Under the pieces are notes generated by a model that did no database searches, had not been told where the DNA came from, and saw only the letters and a list, made by a program, of their open reading frames with translations. From Flavobacteriaceae bacterium (lineage in GTDB: Bacteria > Bacteroidota > Bacteroidia > Flavobacteriales > Flavobacteriaceae): DNA of 37,335 nucleotides. Position 1 is the stretch's first letter; every line of letters starts with the position of its first letter. Positions 1 to 8,900 of the stretch are shown piece by piece. A program made the position numbers and the translations under genes. The stretch is from assembly GCA_013042825.1 (NCBI GenBank), contig JABDPL010000250.1, forward strand, positions 1-37,335. Direction: 5' to 3'.

Positions 1-886
1 GGGTGATCCCGTAAACAGGGAAAAGAGCGAACATAAGCATCCGGCCGACAATGGCATAGGCGGTTACCGAAGTTTCTCCTCCGAAATCATAGAGAATATT
101 GTTCATAAGGAGGTAGGTAATACTAACCGTAGCCTGACGGGACATTGTAACAAAGCCCAGTGAAGCGATCTCTTTAACTATTTTTCGCTCCAGTACGAAG
201 TGCTCTAATCCGATCTTAAGTTCTGAATGCTTTGAAAGGAAATACCACAAGATGAACAGAAAACAAAGCAGGTAGGACCCCGTTGTTGCCCAGGCCGCGC
301 CATGCATACCAAAATCAAATACCTTTATCAATATTACATCCAGCACCAGATTGACAACTGATGGGATCAACATGGCATACATGGCAAATTTAGGCTTGCC
401 TTCCGCCCGGATGACCGTATTACCCATCATGCAGAGGGCTAACAGGGGAATGCCGTAAAGCACGATCTTATAATAGATCTTGGCAGGTTCGAAAATCGCT
501 CCCTTTCCCCCGAAAGCGGGAATTATTCCATCGATAAAATAAAGACCCACTAAAACCAGAAGGGTAGTTAATACGGTCGTAAGAGTGATCTGGTTTCCGA
601 AAGTCCGCAAGGCTTTTGGCTTCGCCTGTGCACCAAGTGCCCTTGAGATTACCGAAGATCCGCCAACGCCTATTGCCATCCCAAGCGCAGCGATAAAAAA
701 TGATACGGGTAATACCACATTTATGGCCGCAATAGCTATCGAGCCAATCCAGTTTCCTACAAAAATGGTATCGATCAGTATATTGAGGGACATTACAAGA
801 ATGCCAATTGAGGCTGGAACAGCTTGCTTAACCAGCAGACTTCCAATAGGTTGAATTCCCAGATCCTCAGAAGAGACTCGCGACAT
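1..886 (-). CDS. MATE family efflux transporter (5' part, cut by window edge)
   Basis: Reading leftward from an ATG at 886 gives about 295 open codons running off the window. The protein starts MSRVSSEDLGIQPIGSLLVK and continues as alternating hydrophobic helices. It has MATE-like features: an early 'AVPASIGILVMSLNILIDT' helix, a 'GLGMAIGVGGSS'-type glycine-rich turn (here AALGMAIGVGGSSVISRALG), and a second helix bundle containing 'MGNTVIRAEGKPKFAM', which resembles the conserved N-x-x-x-R-A-x-G-x-x-K loop of MATE/DinF proteins. The family exports drugs or metabolites across the inner membrane using Na+ or H+. About two thirds of the usual ~450 residues are present and the C-terminus lies outside. 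The gene is divergent from the serine hydrolase at 997, sharing a 110-bp intergenic region. The substrate is unknown. Confidence 0.85.
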   Translation of the reverse strand, partial: MSRVSSEDLGIQPIGSLLVKQAVPASIGILVMSLNILIDTIFVGNWIGSIAIAAINVVLPVSFFIAALGMAIGVGGSSVISRALGAQAKPKALRTFGNQITLTTVLTTLLVLVGLYFIDGIIPAFGGKGAIFEPAKIYYKIVLYGIPLLALCMMGNTVIRAEGKPKFAMYAMLIPSVVNLVLDVILIKVFDFGMHGAAWATTGSYLLCFLFILWYFLSKHSELKIGLEHFVLERKIVKEIASLGFVTMSRQATVSITYLLMNNILYDFGGETSVTAYAIVGRMLMFALFPVYGIT

Positions 887-996
887 CAATGCTAATTTAT
901 GACCGCTCGAAGATAGTTAATTTAAGCGGGGCATTTATGCATTAATTAGGTATTCGCTTCAGGCTTTTATAACTTTAAGCATTAGACTTCAACGGC

Positions 997-2319
997 ATGT
1001 ATTTACCCCGGCTTCGGAATTTGTTTCCACTCCTTTTCTGTCTTTTTTCAGTTGTGATTTATGCACAGCAGGAGGATACATATTCCAAAGAAATACATAT
1101 TGCCGACAGTGTTGTTTTTTCAATAGAAAGACAGGTAGATTCAATCATGAATATGGGCATTGCGAAGGAGGCATTTCCGGGAGCCCAGCTTAAGGTTTGG
1201 CACAGGGGGCAGGAGATATTCCATAAGACTTATGGCTATCATACCTACGACAGCATTCGGCCCGTTGAAACCGAAGCGATTTACGATCTGGCATCGGTTA
1301 CAAAAATTGCAGGACCTCTTTTAGGCCTTATGAAATTATATGAGGAGGGCAAATTGGATCTCGATGCTCCTTTCAGCGACTACTGGAGATCCTGGAAGAA
1401 CAAAGCAGATAAGCAAGACATCACTTTAAGGGAATTGCTGGCGCATCAATCCGGATTGGACCCATACATCGCATTTTTGAATACGGTTGTGAGAAAAGAC
1501 CGCTTAAAAACCCGGTTTTTAAAGTCGAAGCCGAGCAAACGCTTTTCAAAGCGAGCTTACGATAAAATATATGTGAAAAATCGCTTCAATCGCAAGATGT
1601 TCCGCAACATTAAACGGCTAAAAGTAAATTCTGAAAAGACCTATGTTTATTCGGGAATTGCCTCGTTGTTGTATCCCGAATTGATAAAACAATTAAGCGG
1701 GCAATCCTATGAACAGTACTTGATACAAAACTTCTATGAGCCTCTGGGATGTGAGACCCTGGGCTTCAATCCATTGGAAAAAGATCTGGGCCCTATAGTT
1801 CCTACCGAGATCGATACTGTATTTCGTAAATCCCTGGTGCAAGGCTGGGTACATGACGAGAATGCAGCACTTCTCGGGGGAATATCAGGTAACGCAGGCT
1901 TATTTGGAACGGCAGATGATCTGGCAATTCTTATGCAAATGCTCCTTCAGAAAGGGGTTTATAAGGGCAGACGCTATTTGAAGGAATCAACTGTAGATGA
2001 ATTTATCAGGGTTCAATACCCGGAAAATGATAATCGCCGGGGGCTCGGTTTCGATAAACCCCTTATCGGTAACGACACCTTAACGATAAACGCATCTTAC
2101 CCGGCTCCTGTAGTTAGCCAGAAAAGTTTTGGACATAGCGGATTTACAGGCACTTTTGTCTGGGCTGATCCGGAGTTTGAACTTGTTTTTATCTTTTTAT
2201 CAAACCGGGTATATCCTGATCGCTCCCATAGAAACCTGTATAATCTGAATATTCGTCCGAGCTTACAGCGGGTGTTTTACAAGACACTTTTTGATGATTC
2301 CGATTTCATAAATAATTAG
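997..2319 (+). CDS. Secreted serine hydrolase, beta-lactamase/PBP4* (class C-like) fold
   Basis: 440 residues with an N-terminal signal peptide (hydrophobic residues 9-22, cleavage near Ala23-Gln24), so it is likely periplasmic. The catalytic motifs of the S12/class C family are visible: S100-V-T-K103 (nucleophile and general base), Y218-S-G in place of Y-x-N, and H380-S-G382 in place of K-T-G. A very basic insert at about residues 166-212 precedes the tyrosine motif. The overall pattern resembles the beta-lactamase module that many Bacteroidota carry fused behind a GH3 glycosidase, but here it stands alone. It probably acts on D-Ala peptides or an ester, and the substrate cannot be told. It is 26 bp upstream of the CNNM gene, so co-transcription is likely. 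A weak promoter -7 candidate (TAACTTTA) lies at 970-977. Confidence 0.85.
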   Translation: MYLPRLRNLFPLLFCLFSVVIYAQQEDTYSKEIHIADSVVFSIERQVDSIMNMGIAKEAFPGAQLKVWHRGQEIFHKTYGYHTYDSIRPVETEAIYDLASVTKIAGPLLGLMKLYEEGKLDLDAPFSDYWRSWKNKADKQDITLRELLAHQSGLDPYIAFLNTVVRKDRLKTRFLKSKPSKRFSKRAYDKIYVKNRFNRKMFRNIKRLKVNSEKTYVYSGIASLLYPELIKQLSGQSYEQYLIQNFYEPLGCETLGFNPLEKDLGPIVPTEIDTVFRKSLVQGWVHDENAALLGGISGNAGLFGTADDLAILMQMLLQKGVYKGRRYLKESTVDEFIRVQYPENDNRRGLGFDKPLIGNDTLTINASYPAPVVSQKSFGHSGFTGTFVWADPEFELVFIFLSNRVYPDRSHRNLYNLNIRPSLQRVFYKTLFDDSDFINN

Positions 2320-2345
2320 TACTTTAGGCCCAATTAAATCGGACT

Positions 2346-3467
2346 ATGGGCCTGTTGATATTCTACGGAATTCTCTCCATTTTTTTCTCCTTTTTATGCT
2401 CGATCCTGGAAGCCGTCTTGTTAAGTGTCACACCCACTTTCATCAAGGTTAAAAAGAGTGAAGGAAAGGCATATGCCACCGCGCTTGAACATCTTAAGCA
2501 GGATGTAGATAAGCCACTAATAGCTATCCTTACCCTAAATACAATAGCTCATACAGTTGGGGCCATTCTTGTTGGGGTACAGGCTAAAGTAGCCTATGTG
2601 GATCTTTATGGCACAAGAACCCGAAGTGTCTTCGGAATTGAATTTACCGAGGATCTCATGGTTGGGGTTGTATCTACTGTGATGACGATTTTGATACTCG
2701 TTGCTTCGGAAATTATTCCGAAGACCATAGGGGCGAGTTATTGGAAACAACTGGCTAACCTCACTACAAAGAGTTTACATATCCTGATCTGGCCCTTAAA
2801 GTATAGCGGTATTCTCTGGATGCTGCAGCTCACTACCAGGTTAATAGGTGAAAAAGGACGCAAGGGAAGTGTTCTGAGCCGGGAAGATTTTTCGGCAATG
2901 GCTCAAATTGCCCATGATGAAGGTGTTTTTGAGGAAAGCGAGAGCAAGGTCATCAAGAATCTCATGTCATTTAAAGACGTCCCGGTTAAGGATATTATGA
3001 CGCCACGCACGGTGATGAAGATCGATGATGCGGCTCGTACAATCGAAGAATTCTTCCTTGAAAATACCAACCTTCGGTTCTCCCGTATTCCTGTTTTTGA
3101 GGAATCTTCTGATAATATCGTAGGACTGGTACTCAAGGATGACATCTTCAAGGAAATGGCTTTTGATAACGGGGATAAGAAATTGAGTGAGATCAAACGG
3201 GATATTCTCGTTACGAATCGTGAAACACCAATTCCCGTATTGTTTGAAGAACTTGTTCGTAACCGTAATCATATGGCTCTTGTCGTTGATGAATACGGAA
3301 CGGTAAACGGACTGGTAACCATGGAAGACGTTATAGAAACCCTGCTCGGGTTTGAGATCATGGATGAAAGCGATAATGTTGCCGACCTACAGCAATTCGC
3401 GAGGAAAAGCTGGGAGTCCAGGGCAAAGCGTCTTGGTATTATAGAAGATCAGTCCTCTGAGGATTAA
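2346..3467 (+). CDS. CNNM/HlyC-CorC family membrane protein with tandem CBS domains
   Basis: 373 residues. Residues 1-160 form a DUF21/CNNM transmembrane domain with about four hydrophobic segments and the conserved S121-E-I-I-P-K-T127 stretch. After a linker come two CBS modules, at about 214-270 and 283-338, with 'DIMTPRTVM' and 'VDEYGTVNGLVTMEDVIETLLG', both typical of the family. Such proteins are linked to Mg2+/divalent cation transport and sense adenine nucleotides through the CBS pair. The protein stops soon after CBS2 (the last ~35 residues are charged), so the CorC_HlyC C-terminal domain found in longer homologues is missing. Its stop codon overlaps the ogt start by one base (TAATG). 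It is not GldE: the ssb/gldD neighbours are absent. Confidence 0.87.
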   Translation: MGLLIFYGILSIFFSFLCSILEAVLLSVTPTFIKVKKSEGKAYATALEHLKQDVDKPLIAILTLNTIAHTVGAILVGVQAKVAYVDLYGTRTRSVFGIEFTEDLMVGVVSTVMTILILVASEIIPKTIGASYWKQLANLTTKSLHILIWPLKYSGILWMLQLTTRLIGEKGRKGSVLSREDFSAMAQIAHDEGVFEESESKVIKNLMSFKDVPVKDIMTPRTVMKIDDAARTIEEFFLENTNLRFSRIPVFEESSDNIVGLVLKDDIFKEMAFDNGDKKLSEIKRDILVTNRETPIPVLFEELVRNRNHMALVVDEYGTVNGLVTMEDVIETLLGFEIMDESDNVADLQQFARKSWESRAKRLGIIEDQSSED

Positions 3468-3937
3468 TGGAAAGCTGTGTAATACAAACCCCCCTCGGTT
3501 CAACAACCATTACCGGAAATATCAACGGTATTTCCTCGGTTTCTCTTTCAGATAAATCGTTGGAGGAAACTGTCATCCCCGAATCGCTAAAAGCTTGTGT
3601 TCAGCAATTAGGTGAATATTTTCAAGGTACGCGTCATGAATTCGAGCTCAAGCTAAATCCGGAAGGAACAGATTTTCAGAAACGAGTGTGGAAAGCCCTG
3701 CTGCAGGTGCCCTATGGTAAAACAAAAACCTATCTCGAATTAAGCAGGACCATAGGCGATGCAAAGGCCATAAGAGCGGTCGCTGCTGCTAATGGAAAAA
3801 ATCCGCTTTGGATTATAGTTCCCTGTCATCGAATCATTGGAAGCGATGGCTCCCTGGTGGGTTATGCCGGGGGCCTTGGACGAAAAAAATGGCTTCTGAA
3901 CCATGAAAGCGCGGTCAGGCAGGTTTCCCTATTCTGA
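3467..3937 (+). CDS. ogt: Methylated-DNA--protein-cysteine methyltransferase (Ogt/MGMT type)
   Basis: 156 residues, the usual length for the Ogt class. It repairs O6-alkylguanine by irreversible transfer of the alkyl group to its own cysteine. The active site P119-C120-H-R-I-I-G is intact. The helix-turn-helix region at about 83-112 carries R103 as the base-flipping 'arginine finger' and N109. The 'G-x-x-x-G-Y-A-G-G-L-x-R-K-x-x-L-L' block follows at about 127-145. The start is fixed by the TAATG overlap with the CNNM stop, implying translational coupling. There is no Ada-type regulatory domain, so it is a housekeeping rather than an adaptive repair protein. Confidence 0.95.
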   Translation: MESCVIQTPLGSTTITGNINGISSVSLSDKSLEETVIPESLKACVQQLGEYFQGTRHEFELKLNPEGTDFQKRVWKALLQVPYGKTKTYLELSRTIGDAKAIRAVAAANGKNPLWIIVPCHRIIGSDGSLVGYAGGLGRKKWLLNHESAVRQVSLF

Positions 3938-3946
3938 TGGAACCAC

Positions 3947-3977
3947 TTTTAATTTTAGAGAATATTTTCTATATTTG
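3947..3977 (+). promoter_or_regulatory. Bacteroidota-type promoter upstream of the serine hydrolase at 3989
   Basis: A perfect -7 element TATATTTG (TAnnTTTG) lies at 3970-3977. A T-rich TTTT at 3947-3950 sits 19 nt upstream in the -33 position, without the consensus G. The start codon is 11 nt downstream, so the 5' leader would be very short. This promoter would separate the hydrolase-exonuclease pair from the genes upstream. Confidence 0.55.
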
Positions 3978-3988
3978 AATGATAGTCT

Positions 3989-5143
3989 ATGAAAACCTTA
4001 AAAAAGACATTAAAGTATCTATTGATTTTTATAGCATTTCTGGTTGTTACGCTCTATGTATTCGACTATGATTATATGCTTAAAGCCTTGCGTACCATTT
4101 ACTTTCAGGGACATACAACAGCCTACCTGGAGGATTATAAGGAATTTGATAATGATACCGTTCAAGCCGGCATAAGGCAAGCCTGGCCGCTTCATGCAGA
4201 TTATAATACAATTGAAGCGACCGAAACCTTGACCGATTGGCACGAGCGCCTGGGGACTACGGCATTTCTTGTATTAAAAAATGACAGCATTTGGTATGAA
4301 AAATACTTTGATGGTTTTGACAGAAATTCCAGGAGTAATTCCTTTTCCGTTGCGAAAAGTATGGTGAGTGCCATGCTGGGCAAAGCCATCATGCAGGGCA
4401 GGATCAAAAGTCTTGATCAGCCAGTTGGCGATTTCTTTCCGGAGTTCGCGAACGGACTCGGGGCTGAACTTACCGTCGGGGACTTATCCTCAATGGCTTC
4501 CGGACTCAAGTGGGATGAGGCGTATTACTCCCCTTTCTCAATAACCACACGGGCATATTTTTACGACGATCTGAAGTCGATGATGCTCGGACTGGAAGTG
4601 GTTGAACAACCCGGAATGTCGTATAAATATTTAAGCGGGAACACCCAGCTTCTCGGGATGGTGATTGAGAAAGCAACCGGCCAATCCCTTTCGGAATACC
4701 TCAGCGAGTCCTTCTGGAAACCCATGGGTGCCTCGGCCGACGCCTTCTGGCAGGTAGACAGTGAAGAGAATAACCTTGAAAAAGCATATTGCTGTCTTGC
4801 GAGCAATGCCAGGGATTTTGCCCGATTCGGTAAGCTCTACAAAGATCATGGCAGATGGAACGGGGAACAGTTGTTGGATTCGGCCTTTGTTGCCAGGTCA
4901 GTCAGGCCCAGATTCACAGAAAGCCCTCAATATGGCTATGGCTGGTGGCTTTTGAATCACTTGAATAAGAGCTTCTTTATGATGCGGGGTCACTTAGGCC
5001 AATATATTATCGTACAACCAGAGGATAACGTAATCATCGTCCGCTTGGGTCATAAGAATGCCAAAGGACCTGATCCCACAGTGAAATTCTCAGACGATAT
5101 CTACGCTTATATCGAAGAGGCATACAAGATGCTTTCCCCATGA
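3989..5143 (+). CDS. Membrane-anchored serine hydrolase, beta-lactamase family (NylB/EstB-like)
   Basis: 384 residues. An N-terminal hydrophobic helix (about 9-25) after a lysine-rich start gives an uncleaved membrane anchor or a signal sequence, placing the enzyme in the periplasm. The motifs are S120-V-A-K123, 'Y212-K-Y214-L-S-G-N218' (the Y-x-S/G-N tyrosine loop, with spacing as in 6-aminohexanoate-dimer hydrolases), and 'G334-H-L-G-Q338' in place of K-T-G. These place it in the S12 beta-lactamase superfamily, distinct from the paralogue at 997. Substrates of this branch are amides or esters; the real one is unknown. Its stop codon overlaps the downstream exonuclease start (ATGA), so the two are translationally coupled despite having no obvious functional link. 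Confidence 0.85.
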   Translation: MKTLKKTLKYLLIFIAFLVVTLYVFDYDYMLKALRTIYFQGHTTAYLEDYKEFDNDTVQAGIRQAWPLHADYNTIEATETLTDWHERLGTTAFLVLKNDSIWYEKYFDGFDRNSRSNSFSVAKSMVSAMLGKAIMQGRIKSLDQPVGDFFPEFANGLGAELTVGDLSSMASGLKWDEAYYSPFSITTRAYFYDDLKSMMLGLEVVEQPGMSYKYLSGNTQLLGMVIEKATGQSLSEYLSESFWKPMGASADAFWQVDSEENNLEKAYCCLASNARDFARFGKLYKDHGRWNGEQLLDSAFVARSVRPRFTESPQYGYGWWLLNHLNKSFFMMRGHLGQYIIVQPEDNVIIVRLGHKNAKGPDPTVKFSDDIYAYIEEAYKMLSP

Positions 5144-5853
5144 TAAAACGATTGAAACTTCAAGACATTCTGTTCCTCGATATTGAGACCGTTCCCGAAG
5201 TTGAAAATTATGATCAGCTCGATTCGGAAAAACAGCAATTATGGGAGCTCAAGTCGAAATATCAGCGAAAAGAAGAATTCACCGCAGAAGAGTTTTACGA
5301 CCGGGCGGGAATTTGGGCAGAATTCGGAAGGATCGTCTGTATTTCTGTCGGATTTTTTTCTCATGCATATGGAGAACGGGAATTTCGTGTCAAGTCTTTT
5401 ACAGGAGACGAAGCTGAAATCCTCGAAGCCTTCAAAGAGCTTCTGACATCTCATTTTAACAGACCACAACACCTCCTCTGTGCGCATAACGGGAAAGAAT
5501 TCGACTTTCCTTACATGGCGCGTCGAATGATCATACACAATATTGAACTTCCATTGAAACTGAGCTTATTTGGCAAGAAACCCTGGGAAGTTCCGCATCT
5601 CGATACCCTGGAAATGTGGAAATTCGGAGATTATAAAACCTTCACATCCCTTAAGTTACTTACCCATGTGCTTGGTATTCCATCTCCAAAGGATGATATC
5701 GATGGTAGTGACATATACCGGGTTTTCTATGAAGAAGGAGACATTAAACGCATCAGCGAATATTGTGAGCGTGATACCATTGCCGTTGCCCAGGTCCTGT
5801 TGCGTTTTCGTGGTGAACCGCTTCTTAAAGAAGATGAGATCGTAACCTTATAG
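5140..5853 (+). CDS. 3'-5' exonuclease, PolB exonuclease-like (DEDD fold)
   Basis: 237 residues with all three exonuclease motifs of the RNase H-like DEDD superfamily. Exo I is D14-I-E16 ('LFLDIETVPEV'), Exo II is N117-x4-D122 ('CAHNGKEFDFPYMARR'), and Exo III is Y208-C-E-R-D212. It matches the stand-alone 'predicted 3'-5' exonuclease related to the PolB exonuclease domain' family (DNA_pol_B_exo2), widespread in Bacteroidota. It would remove nucleotides from 3' ends of DNA or RNA using two metal ions. The physiological substrate is unknown. The start is set by a 4-bp ATGA overlap with the serine hydrolase. A terminator follows directly. Confidence 0.88.
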   Translation: MIKRLKLQDILFLDIETVPEVENYDQLDSEKQQLWELKSKYQRKEEFTAEEFYDRAGIWAEFGRIVCISVGFFSHAYGEREFRVKSFTGDEAEILEAFKELLTSHFNRPQHLLCAHNGKEFDFPYMARRMIIHNIELPLKLSLFGKKPWEVPHLDTLEMWKFGDYKTFTSLKLLTHVLGIPSPKDDIDGSDIYRVFYEEGDIKRISEYCERDTIAVAQVLLRFRGEPLLKEDEIVTL

Positions 5854-5855
5854 AA

Positions 5856-5881
5856 AAAGCCCGGATAATTCTCCGGGCTTT
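5856..5881. terminator. Bidirectional intrinsic terminator between convergent genes
   Basis: A 9-bp perfect stem (AAAGCCCGG at 5856-5864, CCGGGCTTT at 5873-5881) with an 8-nt loop. It has an A-run on the left (5854-5858), which gives a U-tract for leftward transcripts, and a T-rich right side. It starts 2 nt after the exonuclease stop and lies 23 nt from the end of the leftward protease gene, so it serves both. Confidence 0.85.
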
Positions 5882-5904
5882 CCATTTTAATAATTCAACC
5901 AATC

Positions 5905-8900
5905 TTACTGACGTATGAAGCGTTTCATCATAACTTCGTCACCATCATCCAATTCGATGAAATAGACACCTGATCGAAGATTGGACACATCTACCTGATC
6001 GTTACTCAGTTCTCCCTGTCGAATCGTTTGTCCGAGCATATCCACGAGACGATATTTCACACCTTCGGAATTCATAAGTTTTACATGAAGTACCTTTCCT
6101 GAAACCGGGTTCGGATATATCGTAAAATCACCTTCTTCAAGAGATTCGATAGTTTGAGAGGAGCCTCCTCCAAGAGCTGTTATTCCATCCTTAGATTTAG
6201 CAACAGAACCGCTAATACCTGTTCTGGTCACCTGGTCGATATAGATCTGGTCCTGATTGCTTGAGGCATCGCACTGGAACCGGAAGCCGGAGTTGGTTGC
6301 AAAGTTATATTGCGTCGCATCCAGGGTAACCGTAGCCGTAAAGAACGACCCGTTTGTAAAGCTCGATCCGCTTATATAAGTAGCTACGGTGGTCCAGGTC
6401 GAACCATTGAAGAACCTCAACCAGAAATCCTCACCATTCTCCATACTGTTAGGATAGAAGAAGAACTCCACTTCAACCTGATCGTATGAGGTCAGGTTCA
6501 CATTCGACAAGGTCATAGCCGATGACGTTCCTGAATTGTCCCTGAGCCTTATAGAATAAATGCCTTCATAGGAGTTACTTGAATTTACACGTGCACAGTC
6601 ACCTCCACCGTCTGACCAGCCGTCCCAGCCGGTCTCAAAGAAGCCTTGACTGAGAATCACACTAGTTGTAGTACATGGCGCACAGAAACTTCCACCGCAA
6701 TCTACCCCTTCCTCATCACCGTTCTGCTCACCGTCATCACATGTTGGTGGTGCGGGATCTGACAGATCAATGTTATCTATCGCAATATCAGCCTGCCAGG
6801 TGCCTCCTGTGATACGATTGAATCGCAGTTGAATAGCCGAACCGGCATAAGCGCTAAGATTTATACTAACACTTAACCAGATATTCCCCTGATTTCCCGT
6901 CTGGCTCCATAGCGATGACCAGTTTGCACCTTCGTCGGTACTCACTTCCAACGCAATGCTTCCCATATCGGAGGAGCCAAACATATGGTAATCGAAATTG
7001 AACTCCGGATTTGTGAGTCCGCCAAGATCAAAACATGGAGAGTTGATTATCGCCTGTTTGTTCGGATAACCGGTATTATTGCCTGAGGCTTCGACGTAGA
7101 TATAATATGTACCTTCTGAAGCCGATTCCGGTCCGGTATTATTCGATTGGGTGCCACCGGCATCCACTGTCCAATCCAAGTCATCGGCCGTGGACTGGGT
7201 CCAGGCACCGATCGTATTCTCAAAACCTTCAGTATACGGATAACTTGTAATACCCCCGCTACATCCTGAGGACGGCTCTGTTACATTGACAGTTCTGATT
7301 ACCTGGGTAGCGGCATTTCCAGATGAATCACTAACATCATAGGTCACAATATAAGTACCTGCTGTATTGGTATCAACCACATCTCCACCAATAACAATAC
7401 TAGCGGAGATATCACCGTCCACGTTATCGGTTGCGGTTGCTCCCTGTTCGATATAGGTATCACCCACATTCAGATTAACTACTGAAGGGCCGATCAATGT
7501 GATCACCGGTGGAGTAGTGTCTGCGTTTACATTAACCGTTCTTGTAACCTCAGTAGCCGCATTGCCCGCCGCATCGCTTACATTATAGGTAACCACATAA
7601 GTGCCTGCCGTATTGGTGTCAACCACATCTCCACCAATAACAATATTAGCAGAGATGTCACCGTCCACATTATCGGTTGCGGTTGCTCCCTGTTCGATAT
7701 AGGTATCCCCTATATTCAGATTAAGCACTGAAGGGCCGATAAGCGTGATGACCGGTGGTGTAGTATCCGGATTTACATTAACCGTTCTTATGACTTCCGT
7801 GGCGGCGTTACCCGCTGCATCGCTTACATTATAGGTAACCAAATAGGTGCCTACTGTATTCGTATCAACAGTATCGCCTCCGATAACAATGTTGGCTGAT
7901 ATATCGCCATCCACATTATCGGTAGCAGTCGCGCCTTGTTCGGTGTAGGTGTCACCGACGGTCAGATCGATTACCGAACTTCCGATCAAGGTGATTACCG
8001 GTGGCGTTGTATCAGGACCTGTTCCTTCAATTATGACCGTATAATCCTCAACCTCACCGTAGGTGAAAGTCTCACAGGCGGTTGGTATACCGTTATACTT
8101 CATCGATACCCGCATTCTTGTAGAGTTCTCTACAGCCCCCGCAGGTATAGTGAAATTACCACTTACCGGGGTTGCAGTTGTGGCCGCCCGGGTGAAAACC
8201 TGCTCTCCTGCATCGGAGAAATCACCATCCCGGTTGTAGTCTATCCATACCGAATAGCCTTCAGCATAAATAGTACCCGTCCATGTAGGCGTGATCGTGA
8301 TCGTATACTGGCTGCCCTTTGTAAGGGTGGTCGAGATATTGGTAAAATCGGTGTAAAACTGAGCGCCCGAGGAATTATCAATAGTATTTAACTGTACCCG
8401 GCCGATGTACTCATCATTCACATTGGTACTCGCCGATGTACAATAGTTCAATGGAACATCTGTGGTGGTGAACGTAATCGGACTGCTGTAAGCCGATGTT
8501 GAACTATCAGGACACTTGCTTCTAACCTGTGCTTCGTACTGGGTGAGTGGAGTTAAACCATTAAGCACTTGTGAAACTCCTGATATATCAAATACATCGA
8601 TCCAGTTTTGAGCTCCCAGCTCACGGTACTGAAGATCATAAGTGGCCCCTGCAACGGCATCCCAGCCTAAGGTAGCTGTATCAGCGCCAACACTGGATGT
8701 AGCGAGTCCGGTTGGCACTAAAGCTGTACATGGAACCTGACCTGAAATCGTGAAATCGGTATTTGAAATATCAAAGAAGATATTTCCGGAACCTCTCACC
8801 ATAAGTCTGCATTGGGTGCTCTGATTGTTTGGAACCAGAATATCATGAGAGCCATCGTTGGCTACCCCTGAGGCTACCGCTACCGGATACGTATTACCTC

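Noticed and set aside
7936-8391. 151-codon plus-strand frame inside the giant protease
   Set aside because: Shadow of the minus-strand repeats and GEVED region; the minus frame has clear domains and the plus product has none.
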